A stretch of 64,000 nt of DNA. It comes from Melanopsichium pennsylvanicum (Eukaryota > Basidiomycota > Ustilaginomycetes > Ustilaginales). The position numbers and the translations under genes are program-made. Below, piece after piece: positions 41,271-51,779 of the stretch; position 1 is the first letter of the stretch, and each line of letters begins with the position of its first letter. Location: the NCBI GenBank assembly GCA_900208305.1, contig OAPG01000003.1, forward strand, positions 806,001-870,000, read 5' to 3'. The notes beneath the pieces are model-generated. The model saw only the letters and a list, made by a program, of their open reading frames with translations, did no database searches and had not been told where the DNA came from.

Positions 41271-42173
41271 CACAAAAGAGGCTCGGCAAGGTTGCAGCAT
41301 CGCAGAAGCATCTTGTTGATCCGACCGTCACTGTGCCTTCCTCCTCTAGGCCGTCATTGCCATCAGCACATTCGCAAGATAACTTTCTTCGAAATCGATT
41401 CGAAAACAGCCCTCCGCTTGCTTCATCCGCTGTGCTCGACGACATTATCAATGGTGATGCACCCGGTCCATCAACCATCCAGTTCTATTTTGCCGCGATC
41501 ACTGATCAGTGGAAATTTCAGCAGATGCAAGGTATCAATGAAAACTTCAACCCTCGCGGTGGACCGGTCAAAATTTTCCTCCGAGCGCTTCGCGTTAGGC
41601 AAGACGAGCTGGAAACCCAAGATAGCCAGCCACGCAAACGTAGCAAAACCACAGAGGCCGCTGAGCGTTTTCCTTACCGAACCTGAACCAGAAGATTCAT
41701 TCGACATCACCTTGCCACCTGCTTCCTCGCCGTCAAATGGTGCCATGCCGTCTCCGCCTTCGTCAACCAGCACAGCATCACAATCACCCGAGCCTTCTTT
41801 GATCAGTACAGCACCAACATCAATCACGCCTCCGGAATCCAACACAGCACCTCGGCTTCCAACCGTCATTTCACCGTCTTTGTCCTCATCTAATCTGTTA
41901 AATACCATTTGTCACTATCGACAATGGAATGGGCATGGACAGGGAGAATGACGACCTGATCTCCTTGGTAGCATCGTCGTGCGCATCTATATAACAGTCT
42001 TTCCAAAACACATCGAGGATCATCGAGCAGAGAGTTGCGAGAGGGGTAACGCTTCTGTGGATGGAAAAGCGGATATCGCGGGAATAGATACAATCGTCCG
42101 AAATGGTCTGATTCGCATTGGCGCCGAGGTGGCATCCATTGTTGATGACGATGGTTACGCAGCTGTGTTTTGA
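41271..42173 (+). pseudogene. fragmented unknown coding sequence
   Basis: Protein-like text in successive frames: SAVLDDIINGDAPGPSTIQF and ITDQWKFQQMQGINENFNP up to SQPRKRSKTTEAAERFP (41333-41670). After a one-base shift near 41660 comes EPEPEDSFDITLPPASSPSN, then a Ser/Pro/Thr-rich tail (to 41951). Farther on, in the same frame as that tail, is GIDTIVRNGLIRIGAEVASI (to 42173). No start codon with an uninterrupted frame joins them and no clean intron explains the shift. Either a decayed gene or a sequencing slip. The antisense frame (41908-41471) is also open, so strand is not certain. Confidence 0.35.
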
Positions 42174-42458
42174 GGACTGTCATTAGAGTACCAAGCGATC
42201 CCATCGTGAGCGCTATGACGGAGGAGCGCGTAACTGAAGCATGAAATTTTCGTCCACGTTGATCTCATGTCTCACTACATCTCCCAATCTGCAGCAACGC
42301 AACACCTAAATTCTCATCACTGATCCTCACCGAAGCACTAACTTTGTACGCTCAAAAAAGCTCGGATGGATGTCAAAAGAACTTTTCATTCAAGCATTAC
42401 AAACCCGAAAACGGTTCAGTCGAAATCCTGATTGCTTGACCAAGTTGTTTTATCAGTT

Positions 42459-43620
42459 TCAAGCCAGAGTCTTGTTGAAGAAGTCGGCCAACCTCTGGTA
42501 AACATCCTGGAAGTTTTTCTTGTTACCCTCGTCCTTGAGGTCAGCTCTGGCACTAGCCCAACCGTGGTGACTATCGGGGTAGAGTTTGTAAACACTCTGG
42601 TTTGCAAAACTCTTCTTCTGAACCTCTGCCTCGAACTTGTCGACATCATCCTTTGGTTCGTCTTTACTAGGGAAGTTGGCGATGGGAACAGTGAGCTTCT
42701 CAGCATCCTTGGGGTCTACCATGGCAGGGTGAACCTGACCAACTGCATCAAACTTGCTACCTTCGCCACCAGCGAGCACACTGAGTTTTCCACCCCAGCA
42801 GAAGCCCATTACGCCCAACTTCTGAGCACCGTCTTGCTTGAGCTCGGCAGCAATGGCTTCGAGCTCGGGTTTGCGAGCTGTGAAGTCACCGGCAGCGCCA
42901 AAGAAATTTTGGAAAGCTTGCTTTTGTTCGTCGGTTTGAGGAGGGTAGTCTTCCTGAGCAATGGGCTTGCCACGGAAAAAGTCGGGCATGACAATGCGTG
43001 CCTTGGTGGCATCAGCGAGAAGATCAGCTCCCTGCTTGGTGGTGGGCCAGTAGCCAAAAATGTCATAGACAACTACGATTGCCTTCTTCGAGTCCTTTGG
43101 TCCGATGGTGTAGGCGTCAAGTCCACCGACTTTGGTCATAGATCCCTTAGGGGAGCTGCACATCAGAAATGCGGAAGCGAATGTTTGGTTAATATTATGA
43201 GAAGGGAGAAATCAAAAAGAAGGGGATAAGAGACGCTTACTAGTCCGACTGGACGGGAGGGATGGAGCAGCAAGCCTCGTTAGTGTTGTGGGTAGTCATT
43301 GTTGCGAGCGTTTTTGAGTTGTGGATGAATCTGTAATTGCGTAAGGTGTGGGAAATGTTTGAATTCGAGGATTGCGTTTGTGCAAAACGAAGAAGGAAAG
43401 GAGAATGTTGACTGTTCAGCACGAGCGATCCAGATGAAGTTTGAGCTATGCTAGCATCGGAATTCAGCATGGCTGATTGCAGATTTGTCTTTGACATTGC
43501 TGGAACTGCTGCCGAAAGTGTACTCATCCGAGTCGGCTGAACCGATTGAGCAACGGATGATGCGAATGTTTTGACGCGAGCGTTATTGAGAGATGAAGGC
43601 AATACCATGCAAGGTCGCAT
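42459..43620 (-). CDS. dienelactone hydrolase family protein (2 exons, long or short N-terminus)
   Basis: Alpha/beta hydrolase of the DLH family. Exon 2 is 43155-42459; exon 1 ends at 43241 with a GTAAGC donor; intron 85 bp; acceptor GTGCAG. The junction gives PPVQSDY|SPKGSMTKVGG. Catalytic elbow GFCWGGK (Cys nucleophile), active-site His in PDSHHGWASAR, Asp not assigned with certainty. Cysteines near the conserved start read NEACCSIPPV. Two starts are possible. ATG 43299 (MTTHNTNEACC) gives a 251-residue core enzyme. ATG 43620, in the same uninterrupted frame, adds 107 residues rich in Ser/Thr/Arg/Lys (MRPCMVLPSSLNNARVKTF...) like a mitochondrial presequence, for 358 residues. Single-domain fungal homologues of this type act on lactone or ester bonds; natural substrate unknown. 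Confidence 0.82.
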
Positions 43621-44599
43621 GATGTTTTGACATAGGGGAAAAAACTTACGAAGATAGATGCCAATTGTACGACGTAGTAGGATGGTGATTGATGCTGTTT
43701 GCCATTTATATACAAGCAGCGAATGTCGCTCAGAACAATGTTGCGAAAGGTGACATTACGAAATTGTGAGCAAGATGCATGCACGGACCGACAGAGAGAC
43801 CTGCGGCATTACACCAAAAGCAATCAGCCGAAGACGATTACAGCACATTCTCCCCACCCAATTGCCACACTGCTCTTGCGCCTTTAAATTTCGAAAAACG
43901 GCTTGTTCCCGCATCCGAGAACCAAAAAAAAAAAGAAAGGAAACCTCCACTTCGAATGGATCGCTGCGGGCTTCGAAAAAATTCTACATCATCACATCTT
44001 GAAAGCGTGAAATCATTGCCGAACTGCTGGGTCACTATGCGCAGTTGCCGTGACTACCTTGAGAGAATAAGCACTGTACAGTCAATTTACAGTACAGAGA
44101 GGATCGCCGAGAAGGCTTACAGTACCGTACAGTAAATTACTGTTTCAAGGTCTACCATACAACCTCAAATTGAGCGATACCCACACGGTCATGCGTTTCG
44201 GATGCTCTGTCTGTCATCCAAATTATTTCTTCCGCCGGTTATACAGTAAATTACATTACATACCGTAGATTTAATTGCCGTGTCATGTTCGATAAGCCAA
44301 TTGTCAAGGTTTCACAGATGATCATGTGGATGTAATGTAAATTTACTATACCCAACGTGCGCCGAAAAGGCCTTCGACCCCGCGTCTCTTTCTCCTCGGC
44401 GCAAGATCAGAATCGTGATGTCCGATTACATCCGATTTCCCCCTTTCTTCCCTAAAAGCTAACATCTCGACTGGAATCGTATGAGTGTGGTCGCCTCGCC
44501 CAATTTTTCCTAGCAGCAAACTTTTCATATTCAAAGTAGTGCCCAGGCTTTGAACAGCTCTTTGACATGAATTGCGTTGATATGAGGCAAAGAATTGTA

Positions 44600-44631
<32 letters not shown>

Positions 44632-44689
44632 GGAGCGATACACAAAGCCTGGGATCGTCTTCGACAACGATCTCATGGCTGAATTTATT
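43621..44689. promoter_or_regulatory. spacer with clustered TACAGTA palindromic words
   Basis: 1.07 kb between the hydrolase 5' end and the GMC oxidoreductase stop. At 44071-44350 at least six TACAGTA/TACTGTA or AGTAAATTAC-type words occur, including GTACAGTCAATTTACAGTAC, TTACAGTACCGTACAGTAAA and ATACAGTAAATTACATTACA. An A/T-rich block (AAAAAAATAAAAAAAATAAA type) at ~44600-44630 may be the 3' end of the GMC gene transcript on the minus strand. Confidence 0.5.
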
Positions 44690-46522
44690 TTACTTGCCCT
44701 TGACAGCATTCTCCTTGATCATAGCTGCAGCCTTTTCTCCGATGGCATACACCGTCGCAACAATGTGACTACTCACATGAATAGGAATCACACTCGCATC
44801 CGCCACCCTAACATTACTTGTGCCATACACTTTCAAGCTGGCATCCACCACACCACCTTTATCCTTCGGCATCATGGAACAAGATCCAATCGGATGGTAC
44901 TCTGTCACCGACTGATCCTTTGTAAATTCCCTGAAATCATCATCACTGGTGTACTTGTTCGGATTAGGATCCTGTCTCGCCACCGTGATCTCCTTCAATG
45001 GCGATGTGGTGGTGATTGTTTCGCAATACTTGACCGCTTTACTCAAGATTTCCAAATCCGCATCCACCGAAAAGTAATTTGCGTCGATTTTAGGTGGCAC
45101 CTTTGCATCCGCACTCGAAACATGTATAGAACCACGACTGAACGGTTGCTGCAAGCACGAGAGAATGCTGTAGTACTCTTGTCCATCCTCAGGTGGCGAC
45201 GCGGTTGCAAAGAATCCGGGCGCAAAGATATATTCGGTGAAAGGGCACTTTTCATCCTCCAATCTTGCAAGTTGCATCTTGACCGTCTCCCGAACTCCCT
45301 CCGAATGCTTGGTCCAATCCACCTTGTTGATATCCGTTTTGATCTTGCAAATCTCCTGAGCCGACAGGTATTGCGAAAGCGGGACGTATGCAAACCCTGA
45401 AAAGGCAGAGGCGATAATACCACGATCCTCGCCAGGTCCCTGGTACTGTTCCATGGCTGCGGCGGCAAACGAGTCTTGTCGCATCTTATCCCATGTAATG
45501 TAGCCAGGTTTCAATTTGAACGACGAAGTGCAGTAAATGTGGTCTTGAACATTTTCTCCCACGTCCAATTCGATCTTTTGTTGAATACCGGCAGCCGAGA
45601 GAACGGAAGCCTTGCCAATACCAGAGAGCTCGAGCAGGTGAGGAGAGTTGACAGTACCTCCACTAACCACCACTTCCTTGCGAGCTTTCACAATGTGGGT
45701 GGATCCATTGACAATAAACTCGACCCCGTCAGCCACAATGTTCCCATCGCTCGACTTGATATCTTTGAAGATGATCTTGGAAGCGTGGGCACCGGTGATG
45801 ACCTTGAGATTCTTCCGGTCGGCATTGGGAGCGTAGTAAGCGCTGGCAGAGTAGCTTCTCACGCCCTTGTCGGTATCGATGGTAACGGGACTGACCCAGA
45901 AACCGCTGTTGGCTCCTCCCAAACCATCGTTGACGTTGCTCAACCCCAAACTCTTAAGTGCATCAAACCAGGGCTTCTGCGCTTCAGTGTACCATTTGCT
46001 GTAGCTCGTTTTCAGTGGGCCATCCTTTCCGTGCAACTCTTCGTCACAACTCGCCAGGTTGGCCTTTTGAAGCTCGCTGCTCGGTTTTTCGAGCGTTGCG
46101 CTTTTGCGCGAGAATTTGGCGAAATCATCCCAAGACCAACCTTGATTGCCGAGCGATCCGATATCGTCGTACTCGCGCTTGTAGCCACGCTGCCAAACGA
46201 GAAAATTGAGGGCCGATGAACCGCCGAGGACTTTGCCACGAGGCCAGGCATACTTGCGATTGTTCGAGTGGGGCTGAGGTTCAGTCTCGAGACACCAGTC
46301 GTAGTCTGGGTTCATGAGGGATTGTCCGATGAAGGCGGGATAGTTGATTTTTGGGTCTTGAGGACGCCAGAGACCTGCTTCGATGACACCCACCGTGACA
46401 GAGGGGTCTTCGGAGAGGCGAGCAGCGACGGTGAGGCCGGCTGTGCCACCGCCAACGACGACATAGTCGAATTCGGTAAAGTCCGAGGCAGATACTCCGG
46501 TTTCGGTATGAGGTGTGGTCAT
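44690..46522 (-). CDS. GMC family oxidoreductase
   Basis: FAD-dependent glucose-methanol-choline oxidoreductase, 610 residues. N-terminal dinucleotide fold YVVVGGGTAGLTVAARLSE, GMC signature 1 region YAWPRGKVLGGSSALNFLVW, and a VVVSGGTVNSPHLLELSGIG segment matching GMC signature 2. The C-terminal catalytic pair is TEYHPIGSCSMM (His) and HVSSHIVATVYAIGEKAA (second His). No signal peptide is visible, suggesting an intracellular alcohol, aldehyde or choline-type dehydrogenase rather than a secreted oxidase, though the substrate cannot be read. ATG at 46522 (MTTPHTETGVSA); single exon. Confidence 0.88.
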   Translation of the reverse strand: MTTPHTETGVSASDFTEFDYVVVGGGTAGLTVAARLSEDPSVTVGVIEAGLWRPQDPKINYPAFIGQSLMNPDYDWCLETEPQPHSNNRKYAWPRGKVLGGSSALNFLVWQRGYKREYDDIGSLGNQGWSWDDFAKFSRKSATLEKPSSELQKANLASCDEELHGKDGPLKTSYSKWYTEAQKPWFDALKSLGLSNVNDGLGGANSGFWVSPVTIDTDKGVRSYSASAYYAPNADRKNLKVITGAHASKIIFKDIKSSDGNIVADGVEFIVNGSTHIVKARKEVVVSGGTVNSPHLLELSGIGKASVLSAAGIQQKIELDVGENVQDHIYCTSSFKLKPGYITWDKMRQDSFAAAAMEQYQGPGEDRGIIASAFSGFAYVPLSQYLSAQEICKIKTDINKVDWTKHSEGVRETVKMQLARLEDEKCPFTEYIFAPGFFATASPPEDGQEYYSILSCLQQPFSRGSIHVSSADAKVPPKIDANYFSVDADLEILSKAVKYCETITTTSPLKEITVARQDPNPNKYTSDDDFREFTKDQSVTEYHPIGSCSMMPKDKGGVVDASLKVYGTSNVRVADASVIPIHVSSHIVATVYAIGEKAAAMIKENAVKGK

Positions 46523-48000
46523 CGTCGAGTTTCAATCAGTAAGAGTAATGTGGTGTTAAAGAATAAGATTCGTCTGCCGATTTATGAAGAAGCAGTAAGT
46601 AATGGCGATCTATGGAGCAAAGGGGGCCGATATCGGAAGGGACGAGCATGGAACCTCTGAATTGGAAGGAAACCTGAGCTTTATATCCAATCATTCTCAT
46701 AACCCGGTTCACTCTTCATGCAGGGACAACAGTGTCGCTGACGTGGCAGCACACATGTGCCATACGGTATGCGTCCTTAATTACACTAGACAGCAACACT
46801 ATTTCACTGATTCATTTCACGTTGCCGAAGACTCGCTTCAAGCTACCTTGATAAGCTCGCTTCTCGTGTGGGGCAGCTGTGCAAATGCACATGCCAACGT
46901 TTGACATAAATGGTTCCAAATACCTGAGCTTGTCTTGCTGTACTGCGCTGTATCACCTAATGATGAGGATAAATGCAACAGCAAAATGATGAGCAAGGAG
47001 AGATGCTTGAGTTGGAAATCAGCAGGCTTGGTGGGATTTAGAGTAACAAGCGCGGGGGTCGGCCTTGCATGTGTTGATGTGGTGCGTCGCACTGTCTGCC
47101 AAAGTTCTCGTGGACAAGCCGAAATGCTCAGTGGGGCCTATGTAAGCCCAAAACCAAGTTAACTTAAGGTTTATGCATAGGCTTGCACGACCAAATTTAA
47201 TATAAAATAGGGAGGTTTGGCACCCTCTCGTCGTCGATTTAACTCGCGTAGCAGCCGAGCTGCGAGATATTTGTGTCGGAGATGGTGTTTTGGAATATGG
47301 ATGAACAGCGTCGTCGTCAAGCTAATGTGATAATAGCTTCGACTCAATTTGAGTGTTGTTTTCGATCCTATTATTACGGAGGTTTTGGGACAACCAAATT
47401 TGACTTTTTTCGTGAGCCAAATTTCTCTATAATCACATTTTAGCTTTTTGACTTCCGCTCATGGTTCTAGCGCTATTCAATGCATGTTCATCAATTGGTT
47501 GCGCAAGTGTTGCTTTTGCAAATATTGTTCAGGATGTGCGTCATGGTTGTGTGCTTGATGATGCTCATAAGGGTTGAAGAACAGCGTCATGGACACTCAA
47601 GGATGGTATCAAGGAAGATGTTATGCAAACAATGCTCATCTACAACACCATCAAGTTGGACTGGTGTCAGATGAAGCTCACATGACACATACAAGAGCAT
47701 CATTTGGGCGTTGTATGCGCATACGGCAACAAATTTTGATGTGATTGCATGTGGGGCAACCAGCAACAAGTATTGTTTGTTTGGATGCCAAACAAGAGGC
47801 TATGAAATCAAACAAGGGGTGTGAGAGCTTTGGCTTCGGTCACTTTTCCGTCTTCCGAATAAAAAATTTGGAAGTTCGGCCTGCAGTTTGTGGCTTTTTT
47901 TGAGCTGCACCCTGAACACAAAGCTTTCCTGATTCTCTCACCCTGACTGCGACCCTCTTCACACCTCGCACATATCAAACACCAACGACATCAAAGCGAG
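46523..48000. other. 1.5-kb spacer with AT-rich island
   Basis: 46523-47150 is upstream of the GMC gene. 47160-47880 is distinctly AT-richer than its surroundings, with repeated CAAATTT/CCAAATTT words (47192, 47394, 47416). Open frames around 47480-47770 on both strands are short. Possibly remnant repeat or transposon DNA, but no element hallmarks or terminal repeats were found. 47900-48000 is CT-rich leader of BUD22. Confidence 0.35.
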
Positions 48001-49938
48001 ATGGGGTCCAAATCCACATTAGGGAGGAGGCAGCAGTCCCCATTGACACCTTCTTCCGATGAATCCTCTTCCTCGTCTACTTCCGAGGCTTCTTCTTCCA
48101 GAGCATCACCAAAGGACCATGAACAGGCCTCTGCGACTGATGTCCACGGCAATGAAGCTTCCAACACCAGTTCCGACATCGACTTTGACACTGATAATGA
48201 CGTCGAAGATGGAGGTTCCGAGTCTGTTACCTTTTCTATTCTATCCGAACCCAGAATCGATCTTGCCAAAGCAAAATCAAAACTTCACCACATTGCCAAA
48301 ACCCTACGCTCCACCGCCAAGAAGGCAAAGACATTCGAAGTCCAGAAACAAGTCAAAAAGCTCAAAGGCCTTCAAAAGAAATGCTCTCCCTCTTCACAAA
48401 CATCTCTGGCTGAAGCAGAGCTCGCTGCGCTCAAGTCGATCGACTCCAACGTCCTCGCTGGAAGAGCGCTCGTGACCAAGATGGTCAAAGCCAAGCTCTT
48501 GCCTAAGGCATCTGGAAACGAGGAGGATTGCCTGTACTTGAGAATGGTGAACGACGAAAAATTGCTGGGTGAAGAAGTATTGACGGATCTGAAGATTGTC
48601 AGTGAGGGGGACAGGGCAGCAGAGAGAGCGAGGGCCAGGATCAGCAGCTCGAAAGTGCTAGCCGACGAGGTTGGTAAGTTTGTTGAGGAGCTCAAGAGAC
48701 TTGCTGGTTTCGAGACGGCGAAGAGCCAAGAATTGGCAGCTGATGTCAAAGGGAGAGGCAAGTCACAAGACGATATGAATGACGGGCATGGAGACGAACG
48801 AGAGTATTCAGGCTCGGAAGAAGAAGAGGAGGGAGAGTCTGATGATGACAATTCGCCGCGTCGACAGCCCTTGGTGGACACTGACGAGGATGAAGACGAA
48901 CAGGCTGAGGCTGAGGTAGATGAGGAGGAGTTGATGAGAATAGGAAAGGAGAAGATGAAGGCGCTCGGTGACCTTTCCCAGTGGGACGACATGGTCGCAA
49001 GTGATTCCGGTGCTGAGTTCGAATCCGAGTCCAAGTTCGAGTCCGAGTCCGACTCTGAAGGTGATGAAGAAGAAGCTCCTATTCGGCAGTACAAGTCTAG
49101 AACTCACGAGTCCTACGACTCTGATTCAAACTCTGATGACATTAGTGATGATGATTCTTCCGTTGCTGATTCGGAAGACTACACCTCTGACTCTGTTTCT
49201 GATTCCGAATCCGACTCTGAGTTTTCCTCTTCCTCATCATCATCATCAACCACATCTCAAGGCCGCGCAAGAAAACGCAAAGCCTCGACCTCAAAATCCT
49301 CCAAGATGTCGAAGAAATCCAAATCCACGACCACGTCCAGCTTCCTCCCATCGCTCGCAACAGGCTTTGTACCCGGTCGATCGGACGACGAATGGTCAGA
49401 TGCGGAAGCCGAGCTTGCCGACCGCGATCTATCCGAGCTTCGATCGGGTTCCAAAAAGGAGCGCAAAAATCGAATGGGTCAACGAGCGCGGAAAGCTCTG
49501 TACGAGAAGAAGTACGGCAAAAATGCCAACCATATCAAGATGCGTGAGAAGGCGAAAGCAGCAAAGGCGGAACGACGAACATCGAATTTCGCTCCCAACA
49601 GGGGGGGAGAGAATGGTGTGACTGGAGGGAGGAGGCAGAGACCTCCTGCATTCCAGGCTCCGACCAAGAGAGATGGTGGTTGGGGTGGAACTGTTGCACC
49701 TTTGCCCAAACAGGACAAGAGAAATTTTATACCCAGACCAGCACCATCACCAGCACCAGTACATGCGCGAATCGCAGCGCCAGCAGCAGCAGCAGCAGCA
49801 GCAGCGGTAAAAGGTGGTAAGGGTAAAGCTGGGTCGGAAAAGAGTCAGGAAATGCACCCGAGTTGGATCGCAAAACAGAAACAAAAGGAACTGTTGGCTT
49901 CTGTCAAACCTCAAGGTAAAAAAGTTGTCTTTGACTGA
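48001..49938 (+). CDS. BUD22: BUD22/SRFBP1 family ribosome-biogenesis protein
   Basis: Nucleolar factor needed for 18S rRNA/40S maturation in yeast. 645 residues. A Ser-rich N-terminus is followed by the helical Bud22 core LAKAKSKLHHIAKTLRSTAK...QVKKLKGLQKK, then long acidic Glu/Asp/Ser tracts (residues ~260-430). The C-terminal signature comprises KKERKNRMGQRARKALYEKK, KYGKNANHIKMREKAKAAK and the terminal LHPSW-type box, here MHPSWIAKQKQKELL, before VVFD. An Ala run coded by GCA repeats lies at ~49787-49805. ATG at 48001; single exon. Confidence 0.85.
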   Translation: MGSKSTLGRRQQSPLTPSSDESSSSSTSEASSSRASPKDHEQASATDVHGNEASNTSSDIDFDTDNDVEDGGSESVTFSILSEPRIDLAKAKSKLHHIAKTLRSTAKKAKTFEVQKQVKKLKGLQKKCSPSSQTSLAEAELAALKSIDSNVLAGRALVTKMVKAKLLPKASGNEEDCLYLRMVNDEKLLGEEVLTDLKIVSEGDRAAERARARISSSKVLADEVGKFVEELKRLAGFETAKSQELAADVKGRGKSQDDMNDGHGDEREYSGSEEEEEGESDDDNSPRRQPLVDTDEDEDEQAEAEVDEEELMRIGKEKMKALGDLSQWDDMVASDSGAEFESESKFESESDSEGDEEEAPIRQYKSRTHESYDSDSNSDDISDDDSSVADSEDYTSDSVSDSESDSEFSSSSSSSSTTSQGRARKRKASTSKSSKMSKKSKSTTTSSFLPSLATGFVPGRSDDEWSDAEAELADRDLSELRSGSKKERKNRMGQRARKALYEKKYGKNANHIKMREKAKAAKAERRTSNFAPNRGGENGVTGGRRQRPPAFQAPTKRDGGWGGTVAPLPKQDKRNFIPRPAPSPAPVHARIAAPAAAAAAAAVKGGKGKAGSEKSQEMHPSWIAKQKQKELLASVKPQGKKVVFD

Positions 49939-50052
49939 GGTTGTAGTGTGAAACCCTTCTGTCTCGTGATTTTCGCAACCATATCTTTTCACATAGCCAC
50001 AGCAAAACAACACCAGCAGATTTCTCAAAGAAGATCATCAGAATTTTAGGTT

Positions 50053-50070
50053 TGTGTGTGTGTGTGTGTG
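50053..50070. repeat. (GT)n microsatellite
   Basis: About nine GT units between BUD22 and the HOM6 stop codon, in the 3' flanks of the two convergent genes. Confidence 0.8.
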
Positions 50071-50145
50071 ACAAACAGAGAGTAAGATTCTTTGAATTAA
50101 TCACGATGAAAACCCTAATCAGTAGAAGGTCAAGTTGAGCTTGGA

Positions 50146-51288
50146 TTAACCCCTGCGTTCTGCGATCTTGGTCAAATCGGCAACCACACCCATGGCGGTA
50201 ACCTCTGCACCTGCACCTGCGCCTTGGACCAACAAAGGTCTCTGACTGTACCTCTTTGTGTGGAAAGCGACGATGTTGTCTGAACCGCTCAAACTGGAAG
50301 CGAAAGGATGCGCTTTGTCGTATGTTTCGAGACTTGCCTTGATCTCTCCTTTCTGAACATCGATCACACCAACGTACCTGAGTACACAACCTTGGTCGAA
50401 AGCCTCCTTGTTCAAACCATGGTAATCCGCATCGAATTCGGGCAATCTCTCTACATACTCTTCACCCGAAGCCACATCCGCCAGAGGTGCAGGAGTCAAG
50501 GAATGGGTAGGAACCGAAAGGTATCCTTTCGGAAGTGCTTGTTTAAGTTCCGGAATCAGACGCGAAAGAATTGCCAGCTTTCTCGCCACATCCGAACCAC
50601 TTAGATCATCATTGGGATGAGGCTCGGTATATCCGTTTTCCTTTGCGAATTTGACGATTTCACTAAATTTCTTATTACCACCGGTTGGAGTGGAAAATTC
50701 GTTGAAAATGTAACTGAGTGTACCCGAAAACACACCTTCAATCTTTGTGATTTGATCTCCCGTTCCAACCAGGTCGTTCAAAGTGGAAATGATGGGTAGA
50801 CCTGCACCCACCGTGCTCTCCTGGTATACGAGGGGACCAGAGGATCCAGCCTTGTCGTTGCTTTTGCGTTCGACGATAGCATTGTAGAGCTCGATAGGTC
50901 CGGAAAAGGCTTTTTTATTGGGTGTGACGACTGAAAGGCCTGCACGGAGGAATTCGGGGTAAAAAGCAGCCACTTTTTCATCCGAAGTGTTGTCGACCAC
51001 TGCAGTGTGACGTCCGGTGTCCTTGGTGATTTTCTGCAATTCCAACACCAAATCAGGCAAAGCCAAAGCAGAGGTGGGGCTGTTGGACAGCAATGCCTTC
51101 CAGTCGGAGGAAGAAGAGAAGGAAAGAGGAGAGGAGGCGGTGGAGAGGAGCGTCTTCTTCGAGTTCTGAAGCGCAACAATATGAAGACGGGAAGAGAGAG
51201 TCGAGACCGAGGTGAGTTGGGAGATGACTGAGGAGCCAACAAGACCCACTCCAATAATGGCTACGTTGATGCCTGATGCGGTCGACAT
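50146..51288 (-). CDS. HOM6: homoserine dehydrogenase
   Basis: Reduces aspartate-4-semialdehyde to homoserine with NAD(P)H on the route to threonine and methionine. 380 residues, close to yeast Hom6. NAD-binding VAIIGVGLVGSSVISQL at residues ~9-25, VVDNTSDEKVAAFYPEFL, VVTPNKKAFSG, YQESTVGAGLPIISTLNDLV (catalytic region), IEGVFSGTLSYIFNEF, GYTEPHPNDDLSGSDVARKL (substrate Asp/Lys region), and a C-terminal LLVQGAGAGAEVTAMGVVADL. Stand-alone, not fused to aspartate kinase. ATG at 51288; single exon. Confidence 0.95.
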   Translation of the reverse strand: MSTASGINVAIIGVGLVGSSVISQLTSVSTLSSRLHIVALQNSKKTLLSTASSPLSFSSSSDWKALLSNSPTSALALPDLVLELQKITKDTGRHTAVVDNTSDEKVAAFYPEFLRAGLSVVTPNKKAFSGPIELYNAIVERKSNDKAGSSGPLVYQESTVGAGLPIISTLNDLVGTGDQITKIEGVFSGTLSYIFNEFSTPTGGNKKFSEIVKFAKENGYTEPHPNDDLSGSDVARKLAILSRLIPELKQALPKGYLSVPTHSLTPAPLADVASGEEYVERLPEFDADYHGLNKEAFDQGCVLRYVGVIDVQKGEIKASLETYDKAHPFASSLSGSDNIVAFHTKRYSQRPLLVQGAGAGAEVTAMGVVADLTKIAERRG

Positions 51289-51779
51289 GGTGTGCCTTTT
51301 TCAGATAAAATTGAATGGGTAGCTTGAAGGGAAGATGAGAAGAAGGACAAAATGAAAAGGTGTGTGTCTGTGCTTCGAGTCATGAAAGTGTTGTGTGCAC
51401 ACTGTACCATGGTGCACAAGCCAACGCGGGATCTGGCCGAGGATCAAATAAAAAAAATCTTCTTATCGCACGAAACATCAAGACAAATCTCCAGAACCAG
51501 GCAGAAGCATGTGGAGTCGAAATGGTGTCGACACCAAAAAAAGACCCTTTCTCAACCGCTTTAGAAGCCGGAGTTACAAGAGTTGTAAGAAACCGGTAAT
51601 TGACCGCGGTGCTTGCATAATATTTAACACCATGTGTCGCTCCAGTCACTTTCCAGTCACCACTGACTATCTCTTGAAAGACATAAGAAGCTATCTGAGA
51701 TATCTCTTCAGGTCAACTTCATCTTTCGCTTCCAACAGTCCCGTACTTCGCATCCTCGCAAGAAGAAAGCATAGTCAAA
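51289..51779. promoter_or_regulatory. divergent spacer HOM6 / riboflavin synthase
   Basis: 491 bp. An AATAAAAAAAAT-type A-rich block at ~51447 and a CATAATATTTAAC box at ~51616 are the only striking words. No coding frame supported. Confidence 0.35.

Noticed and set aside
42432..43229. 265-codon plus-strand frame
   Set aside because: Antisense to the dienelactone hydrolase exon, which carries the catalytic elbow.
44567..45400. 277-codon plus-strand open frame
   Set aside because: Antisense to the GMC oxidoreductase C-terminal half, whose catalytic motifs are unmistakable.
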